The translations under genes and the position numbers were made by a program. The notes under the pieces were generated by a model, which saw only the letters and a program-made list of their open reading frames with translations, did no database searches and was not told the origin of the DNA. Shown here piece by piece: positions 13,659 through 16,182 of a stretch of DNA of 16,182 nucleotides (positions are counted from its first letter, which is position 1; each line of letters starts with the position of its first letter). This DNA comes from an uncultured Clostridiaceae bacterium (GTDB lineage Bacteria > Bacillota > Clostridia > Clostridiales > Oxobacteraceae), in NCBI GenBank assembly GCA_937900065.1, contig CALCDS010000090.1, positions 1-16,182 of the forward strand. Direction: 5' to 3'.

Positions 13659-15041
13659 ATGGCAGACCCATGTGTTTCATGCAGCAGTATGTCCAACACA
13701 AATATATGCAGTTGTCCGCCGCAAAACGGCATATCTGTTCTCCAGCAGTCATGGCAGATGCTGATTGATGGGAATATTGTGAATAACCCTTGCTATAATT
13801 CAGTATCGGGAATATCAACATGGACTTATAAAATATTTGCAGACTATGCCTCTCAAAGCCCTATAAGCACTATGTTAATACCGATATGCGCAAATATACA
13901 AAAAGCCAGCATAGCCGTCGAAGAAAAATTCGATGGTTCTGGAAGATATGCTATAATCCCGTTTACTTTAAATACAACAGACCCTGAGTTTGGAAATGCA
14001 CCACCGCAATTTCAGTGGCTCAAAATTGATATAAACAATCGATACGGCAGAGGCGTTTATGCGGAATACCGAATCAGTATCGAAGGTAATTATCCCGTGG
14101 CGCAGCAACCTATGATGGTAAAATCCGGAGAAAACAATCTATCATTCAACTGCCAACCTGACGGATATAAGGTACCGGGATGTCCCATTCCCGATAAGCT
14201 GGAGGTTGATATAAACTGCGATACAAGCATCTCAAACAACGGTTCATCATTGCTATATGATATAAAAGTACAAAACAAAGGCGCATCAACGCTAAACAAT
14301 GTGCAGTATCAAGATATAATGAGTTATGACGGCAACAGCGTGAATTTGGATGCAATAAAAATCTCGGGTGATACCATGCTTCAAGCAATACCGATAGCGC
14401 CAAATACAGCAATCATATCAGGTATAATACCATCAATCGCCCCGGAGCAAGTTATCCCGGTCAATTATACGATCCCTGTAGCAGCCCTGACCCGGCCGGG
14501 TACTTTTATATTTACAGATATGGTCACGGCGGCTGTGAAAAGTGCTTCAGCATCAAATTACAACACGGTTTCGATAGAAGCGGTAAAACTTACAACCAGC
14601 CAGCATTTTACAATAGCCAATGGAAATGAAGTATCATTCTACACGGTCATAACAAGTGTAGGGCAATCTCCTGAAACCACAATAAACATAACTGTCCAGA
14701 TCATGATACCTTCTAATATAGTCGTACGATTCACTGATTTTAGCGGATGCAACTTCTCTTTTTCAGGAGGAGACAAAATTCCGTTGAATACAAATATAAC
14801 CGATGCAACCGTAAACATTGAGCGAAACGGCATTGTAATACCGTCAGGGGGAGGAGTAAGGCTGTCCATACCGTTTTTGATTATGTCGGCATCATCGTTC
14901 CAGTCGCCTGTCAGGATAACCGGCACATTGCTCAAAATTTCAGGAACAAACCCGAAACAGATATTCTTGCCGCCATCCATACCATCTCCAGTTTCACTCG
15001 AGGGGCAGTTCTCCCTCAGGGACAGTTCAGCCGTCTCTTAG
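13659..15041 (+). CDS. Cys-rich DUF11-like beta-sandwich protein, candidate spore-surface protein
   Basis: A 460-residue protein with no signal peptide or membrane span. The N-terminus is cysteine-rich (C5, C8, C17, C19; further Cys at 45, 77, 165, 175, 187, 364). Three beta-rich parts follow: an unrecognised domain (about 25-165), then two DUF11-like immunoglobulin-type sandwiches (about 180-305 and 308-430), with the typical YDIKVQNKGASTLNNVQYQD pattern at 200-219 and VSFYTVITSVGQSPETTINI at 325-344. Such repeats usually occur in surface proteins. Lack of a signal peptide, N-terminal cysteines and a mother-cell-like -10 suggest assembly on the spore rather than secretion, but that is inference. 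ATG 13659-13661 has AAAAGGAG 8 nt upstream; a GTG three codons earlier overlaps that site. The last 12 or so residues and the TAG stop are encoded by the left repeats of the adjacent transposase element, so the original end is lost or altered. Confidence 0.7.
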   Translation: MADPCVSCSSMSNTNICSCPPQNGISVLQQSWQMLIDGNIVNNPCYNSVSGISTWTYKIFADYASQSPISTMLIPICANIQKASIAVEEKFDGSGRYAIIPFTLNTTDPEFGNAPPQFQWLKIDINNRYGRGVYAEYRISIEGNYPVAQQPMMVKSGENNLSFNCQPDGYKVPGCPIPDKLEVDINCDTSISNNGSSLLYDIKVQNKGASTLNNVQYQDIMSYDGNSVNLDAIKISGDTMLQAIPIAPNTAIISGIIPSIAPEQVIPVNYTIPVAALTRPGTFIFTDMVTAAVKSASASNYNTVSIEAVKLTTSQHFTIANGNEVSFYTVITSVGQSPETTINITVQIMIPSNIVVRFTDFSGCNFSFSGGDKIPLNTNITDATVNIERNGIVIPSGGGVRLSIPFLIMSASSFQSPVRITGTLLKISGTNPKQIFLPPSIPSPVSLEGQFSLRDSSAVS

Positions 15042-15052
15042 GGACAGTTCAG
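15001..15052 (+). repeat. GGGACAGTTC-type repeats at the left end of the transposase element
   Basis: Three related units in direct orientation: aggggcagttc (15001-15011), agggacagttcag (15018-15030) and agggacagttcag (15040-15052). The last two are identical and 22 bp apart. TCCCT-c-AGGGA (15012-15022) is a small hairpin between units. I know GGGACAGTTC motifs as frequent companions of Y1 transposases in Clostridia, similar in role to REP sequences. Confidence 0.7.
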
Positions 15053-15126
15053 GTATATATGACATTTTGTATATTCTATCCATTATTGGCAATACTATGT
15101 CTATCAAACAAAAGAGGTGGTTTAAT

Positions 15127-16041
15127 ATGCCCAGATGCGCAAGGATTAAAAGTCCAGATTCCGTCTATCACATAATGGTAAGGAGCATAAGCGATACGCT
15201 ACTGTATAAATCGTGCAAAGATAAAGACAAATACCTTGGCCTCATAAAAAAATATCAAGGAATATTTCTTTTTAAAGTCTATGCGTACTGTATCATGGAT
15301 ACACATGCTCACATCATAATTGATGCTGCAGGCGCCGATATAAGCAAAATAATGCAAAGCATTAACCAATGCTATGCACAATATTTTAATTTAAAGTATA
15401 AAAGGCGAGGCCATCTGTTCCAGGACAGGTTCAAAAGTAAAATCATATACGATGACAGGTATCTTATTACACTGTCTTCGTACATACATAACAATCCATC
15501 CGATATGGAACAATATAAAAATGATTTAAAAAGCTACAAATATTCAAGTTTAAGCATATATTTAGGCTTAAGAAAGGATGAATTCAATATATTAGATACC
15601 GATTTTATACTTGAGCAGTTCAGCAGGGACAAAATAGTTGCAAGGCACCACTACTCAAAATTCGTGCAAAGCTCTAATGGTGATGAACCGGCTTATGATA
15701 CAGAGTTTAAGCATGAAAGGGCCGAATACAGAAGCGAGCGCAAAGTGCTCATAAGAAATGCAAAGCCGATAGACGTGATTAATTTTGTTGCAAAATATAC
15801 AAAGCAAAATCGTTCGCAAATCAATATAAAGCACATCAAAAGTTGTATAGAATTCAAATCCATCTCAGCACTTTTAATGAGAGGGGTATGTGATATGAAA
15901 CAGAAGGATATATGCAGGGAAATGGGCAACATCACCCAATCCCATGCATCAAGGCTCTGCTTAAACGGATTGGATCTGGTAAATAAAAAGAACGAGTACA
16001 AGAATATAATATATGACTTTATCAAAGCAAAGGCATGTTAA
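15127..16041 (+). CDS. REP-associated tyrosine transposase (Y1_Tnp, IS200-like HUH family)
   Basis: Single-strand DNA transposase/nuclease of 304 residues. The N-terminal Y1 domain (about 1-130) begins MPRCARIKSPDSVYHIMVRS, a typical start for this family. The HUH metal site is H60-A-H62 in DTHAHIII. The likely nucleophile is Y119 in the SYIHNNP motif, following RGHLFQDRFKSK (94-104). The C-terminal part (about 208-285) looks like a helix-turn-helix DNA-binding region (DMKQKDICREMGNITQSHASRL). It appears intact and full length. ATG 15127-15129 has AGAGGTGG about 7 nt upstream. An ATG 20 codons earlier lacks a ribosome site. The surrounding GGGACAGTTC repeats are the probable substrate. Confidence 0.9.
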   Translation: MPRCARIKSPDSVYHIMVRSISDTLLYKSCKDKDKYLGLIKKYQGIFLFKVYAYCIMDTHAHIIIDAAGADISKIMQSINQCYAQYFNLKYKRRGHLFQDRFKSKIIYDDRYLITLSSYIHNNPSDMEQYKNDLKSYKYSSLSIYLGLRKDEFNILDTDFILEQFSRDKIVARHHYSKFVQSSNGDEPAYDTEFKHERAEYRSERKVLIRNAKPIDVINFVAKYTKQNRSQINIKHIKSCIEFKSISALLMRGVCDMKQKDICREMGNITQSHASRLCLNGLDLVNKKNEYKNIIYDFIKAKAC

Positions 16042-16107
16042 AGCAAGCAATATAAGTAAATATTAAATAAGGCTCAAATTCTACATGTAACAATCTCAGT
16101 GAATAGT

Positions 16108-16135
16108 GACAGAAAACTGTCCAAAACTGAACTGT
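16108..16135 (+). repeat. Right-end hairpin and inverted copy of the left repeat
   Basis: GACAG-AAAA-CTGTC (16108-16121) is a perfect 5-bp hairpin that reuses the GGACAG core. It is followed by CTGAACTGT (16127-16135), the reverse complement of ACAGTTCAG at the left end. Hairpins next to the cleavage site are typical of HUH element ends. From 16136 to the window end I see no feature. Confidence 0.5.
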
Positions 16136-16182
16136 ACATGCAGGATTATTAAATATATCAAATGTGTACAAGCATTGGTAAA

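Larger units (their letters stand above)
15001..16137 (+). mobile_element. REP-associated Y1 (HUH) transposase element
   Basis: The element consists of the left repeats (15001-15052), the transposase gene (15127-16041) and a right end with a hairpin and an inverted copy of the left motif (16108-16135). The left ACAGTTCAG (15044-15052) is matched by CTGAACTGT (16127-16135) in inverse orientation. The ends are approximate. HUH elements make no target duplication, and I saw none. Confidence 0.6.

Noticed and set aside
14090..14412. Minus-strand frames opposite the Cys-rich protein gene
   Set aside because: They have no ribosome sites and low-complexity translations, and the plus-strand frame is long, continuous and domain-like.
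15001..15052. CRISPR-like repeats
   Set aside because: Only three short, imperfect units of 11-13 bp with 6-9 bp between them, no spacers of constant length and no cas genes; they fit transposase-associated repeats.
15693..16025. A 110-codon minus-strand frame inside the transposase gene
   Set aside because: Antisense to the C-terminal domain of the transposase and without expression signals.

Overview
This window reads as chromosomal DNA from a low-GC, probably spore-forming Clostridia-type Bacillota. Support comes from AT-rich DNA with strong AGGAGG-type ribosome sites, GTG and TTG starts, split transketolase subunits, a YitT-type membrane protein, and a gene order acpS - (nnr) - LolA-like lipoprotein - alr - mazE - mazF that resembles the Bacillus subtilis acpS-ydcC-alrA-ndoAI-ndoA order. 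I cannot name the genus.

Layout, left to right. (1) Positions 20-2860, minus strand: the cell-division/wall-remodelling operon ftsE-ftsX-M23 peptidase, with an extended -10 promoter before ftsE. (2) 3004-3858, minus: a YitT/DUF2179 membrane protein. (3) 3924-5836, minus: split transketolase (N subunit then C subunit, translationally coupled), with its own promoter and a clear terminator. (4) 5863-6798, minus: an L-lactate dehydrogenase paralogue with an unusual residue at the substrate-specificity position. (5) 6942-11853, minus: acpS-nnr-lipoprotein, then alr, then mazE-mazF. This stretch covers acyl-carrier-protein activation, repair of damaged NAD(P)H, an exported lipoprotein, D-alanine supply and a toxin-antitoxin pair. 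mazEF has its own consensus promoter, and the block ends in a perfect 32-bp palindromic terminator. (6) 11932-12540, minus: a DUF6514-like gene and a tiny single-span membrane protein, separated by a hairpin touching the second gene's ribosome site. (7) 12541-12940: a gene-poor, very AT-rich 400-bp spacer. (8) 12941-15041: two divergent genes of unknown function. One (minus) is an acidic 178-residue protein. The other (plus) is a 460-residue Cys-rich, beta-sandwich (DUF11-like) protein without a signal peptide. (9) 15001-16137, plus: a REP-associated HUH (Y1) transposase flanked by GGGACAGTTC-type repeats, which supply the last residues and stop codon of the preceding gene.

Most of regions 1-5 is ordinary housekeeping. 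The right-hand third is the accessory part and holds the most interesting material: a candidate spore-surface gene pair, a mobile element that has rewritten the end of a coding sequence, and a possible RNA switch over a 47-residue membrane protein. Several starts were moved inward from the longest open frame because a strong Shine-Dalgarno site sits at the right distance from an internal start: ftsX, both transketolase subunits, ldh, alr, the lipoprotein, the small membrane protein, the DUF6514-like gene, the Cys-rich protein and the transposase.
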